Assembly (NCBI GenBank): GCA_033485155.1
Contig: JAWQJJ010000002.1
Span: 186,001 to 250,000, forward strand
From: Methanomassiliicoccus sp.
GTDB lineage: Archaea > Thermoplasmatota > Thermoplasmata > Methanomassiliicoccales > Methanomassiliicoccaceae
Reading direction: 5' to 3'
Length of the DNA stretch: 64,000 bases
The position numbers and the translations under genes were made by a program. Of the stretch, positions 62,677 through 64,000 are shown in pieces (the first letter of the stretch is position 1; the number at the start of each line of letters is the position of its first letter). The notes beneath the pieces were generated by a model. It was not told the DNA's origin, made no database searches, and saw nothing but the letters and a program-made list of their open reading frames with translations.

Positions 62677-64000
62677 ATGGTAAAAGTCTTTAATAAGCTC
62701 GGACGGAAGCTGAAGTATCTGGTAGTGGTCGTCGCGATTGTGGCTATGGTCATCAGCGTCGCGGTCATGGTCCCCCTGACCTCGGGAAGCACTGACCCGA
62801 CGGTCTTCGGCAAACAACGCAAAGTCAGCTCGTCCATCACCATATCCATCGACTCTTCGACCCAGACCGTGGGCAAGAACGTCCACGCCGATTGCATCCT
62901 CAAGGCCGGAAGCGGTATCACTTATGCCAAAGTCTCGATCAAGGTCATCCAGCCTAACGGCTTGACCGCCTACCCCACCCAGGGCTCGTCCACAACCACG
63001 GGCAGCAATGGCAAGTTCTCCATGGACTATACTCCCAAGATGACCGGTACCCACAAATTCGTGGCCACCTTCAACGGAAACAGCTACTACTCCTCAGCTA
63101 CCGACACCGAGTCATTCATCGTGAAATCTTCGACCTCCTCCCAAGGGACCGTGGCCAAGAGCTCTTCGACCATCGACCTGACAGTCTCGTCGTCGACCGT
63201 CTACACCGGCGCCACCATTCACGCTTACGGCCAGCTTAGCAGCGCCTCCGTCATCAGCAACGGGGCGGTGCAGCTGAAGGTGACCCTGCCCAACGGTGGA
63301 ACGGCTTATCCGGTGCAGGGATCCTCCGTGTCCGCTGACAGCAATGGCAGCTTCACCGCTGACTACGTCCCGACGACGACTGGTACTTTCACTTTGACTG
63401 CCACCTTCGCCGGGGACAGCACCCACAGCGGTTCCTCGGCTAACGTGTCGTTCGTTGCGACAGCCCAACCTTCCGCGACCACGGATCCGACAACCAACAC
63501 CACCACGGGCACGACCGATACGACCACCAACACGACCACCGGTGCCAACTCCACGGTGGCCTCCTCCTACAAGTACATCGTTACCAACGTCGGTGGGACC
63601 TACTACGCCAAGAACGCGGTCACCGGCGCGACCATATCGTCGGGCACCAACGCGGCCACGGTCATCCAGGCCGCCCTCAACTCCCTGACCTCCGGCAGGA
63701 CGGTCAAGGAAGGAGTCCTGCTGCAGGGCAGCTTCACCCTCACCTCGGCGATTACAATTCCCAGCTACACCACCCTCAAGCTCGAGGGGACGGTGACCGC
63801 CACCTCTTCCAACCACATGCTCACCGCCAACGGGCAGGCCAATCAGCCCAAGGCCTACTTTGACATCGTGGGCGGGGAATGGAACGGCAATGGCAAGTCC
63901 AGCATTCCCTTCTACTTCCGGTACTGCAGCGACGTCTCCGTATCCGGGCTTAAGGTCCATGACAGCCCCAGCGATCTCATCGAGTTCATATCGTGCAGCC
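62677..64000 (+). CDS. Secreted protein with Ig-like repeats and a beta-helix domain, cut by window edge
   Basis: The frame is open from the ATG at 62677 to the window end (441 codons), so the protein is longer. A membrane helix (about residues 14-35) is followed by two big-Ig-like repeats of about 110 residues, each ending GTxxFVATFNG/GTFTLTATFAG. Next is a threonine-rich linker with a TTNTTTGTTDTTTNTTTG repeat at about 272-289, a likely O-glycosylated or stiff spacer. From about residue 300, ATVIQAALNSL and a GGEWNGNGKSS turn start a right-handed beta-helix, as in pectate lyase-like proteins. Substrate unknown. The 3' part is missing because of the window edge. Confidence 0.75.
   Translation, partial: MVKVFNKLGRKLKYLVVVVAIVAMVISVAVMVPLTSGSTDPTVFGKQRKVSSSITISIDSSTQTVGKNVHADCILKAGSGITYAKVSIKVIQPNGLTAYPTQGSSTTTGSNGKFSMDYTPKMTGTHKFVATFNGNSYYSSATDTESFIVKSSTSSQGTVAKSSSTIDLTVSSSTVYTGATIHAYGQLSSASVISNGAVQLKVTLPNGGTAYPVQGSSVSADSNGSFTADYVPTTTGTFTLTATFAGDSTHSGSSANVSFVATAQPSATTDPTTNTTTGTTDTTTNTTTGANSTVASSYKYIVTNVGGTYYAKNAVTGATISSGTNAATVIQAALNSLTSGRTVKEGVLLQGSFTLTSAITIPSYTTLKLEGTVTATSSNHMLTANGQANQPKAYFDIVGGEWNGNGKSSIPFYFRYCSDVSVSGLKVHDSPSDLIEFISCS

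Noticed and set aside
1-64000. CRISPR arrays, rRNA genes, phage genes or origins
   Set aside because: No regularly spaced short repeats, rRNA signatures, phage structural genes or Cdc6/ORB-like sites were seen. The tandem repeats present encode protein domains.

Overview
The window most likely comes from a euryarchaeon of the Thermoplasmatota, possibly Methanomassiliicoccales-like; that placement is inference. Seen directly: TATA-like boxes about 25-35 nt before starts, short GGAGG-type ribosome sites mixed with apparently leaderless starts, a homologue of the archaeal small primase subunit, a glutamate synthase split into archaeal-style modules, and many secreted Fn3/PKD/Ig-repeat proteins. 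No rRNA, tRNA, CRISPR array or intact transposon was found. TAG ends about 14 of 48 genes, so it is an ordinary stop codon here.

Layout. (1) 1-12.7 kb is a surface-polysaccharide locus: three glycosyltransferases with GT2 or GT4 features (plus a second GT4), a membrane GT-C-like protein, a hexapeptide acyltransferase, a pyruvyltransferase and two flippase paralogues. From about 1.05 to 12.95 kb the DNA is strikingly AT-rich compared with the GC-rich remainder, and a decayed DDE transposase lies inside, so it looks like an acquired island. (2) 13.0-18.9 kb holds a MacB/LolD-type ABC exporter pair, small membrane and coiled-coil proteins, a PPOX-fold protein, and an FAD oxidoreductase gene interrupted by one in-frame amber codon. 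(3) 19.1-23.4 kb has a processive GT2 synthase, a membrane-anchored GH26-like hydrolase and an OafA-type acyltransferase, which together resemble a synthase-dependent exopolysaccharide cassette.

(4) 23.5-36.7 kb is redox and metabolism. A polyferredoxin-like protein and a primase-like protein without the zinc insertion precede a four-gene operon: GlcD-type FAD/Fe-S dehydrogenase, a divergent ferredoxin-GltB paralogue, a canonical ferredoxin-GltB FMN subunit, and a fused amidotransferase-GXGXG subunit. The operon has a long hairpin-rich leader and a clean terminator, and contains no GltD. Two paralogues of an unknown 140-residue family bracket this region. The operon with its leader is the best candidate for an undescribed system.

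(5) 36.7-42.6 kb carries a flavin reductase-like protein, MarC, small membrane proteins, a double-zinc-finger repeat protein, an Fn3 membrane protein and a 62-residue protein whose promoter sits between two palindromes. (6) 42.7-64 kb is a second cell-surface region: FemAB-like transferase, methyltransferases, pyruvyltransferase, a membrane-anchored acetolactate decarboxylase, a GH5-like/PKD/Ig-repeat protein, an orphan PAS histidine kinase, a deacetylase-like Fn3 protein, a third flippase and a truncated beta-helix-like protein. Glycan synthesis, export, decoration and trimming functions therefore recur across the window and suggest an elaborate extracellular matrix.
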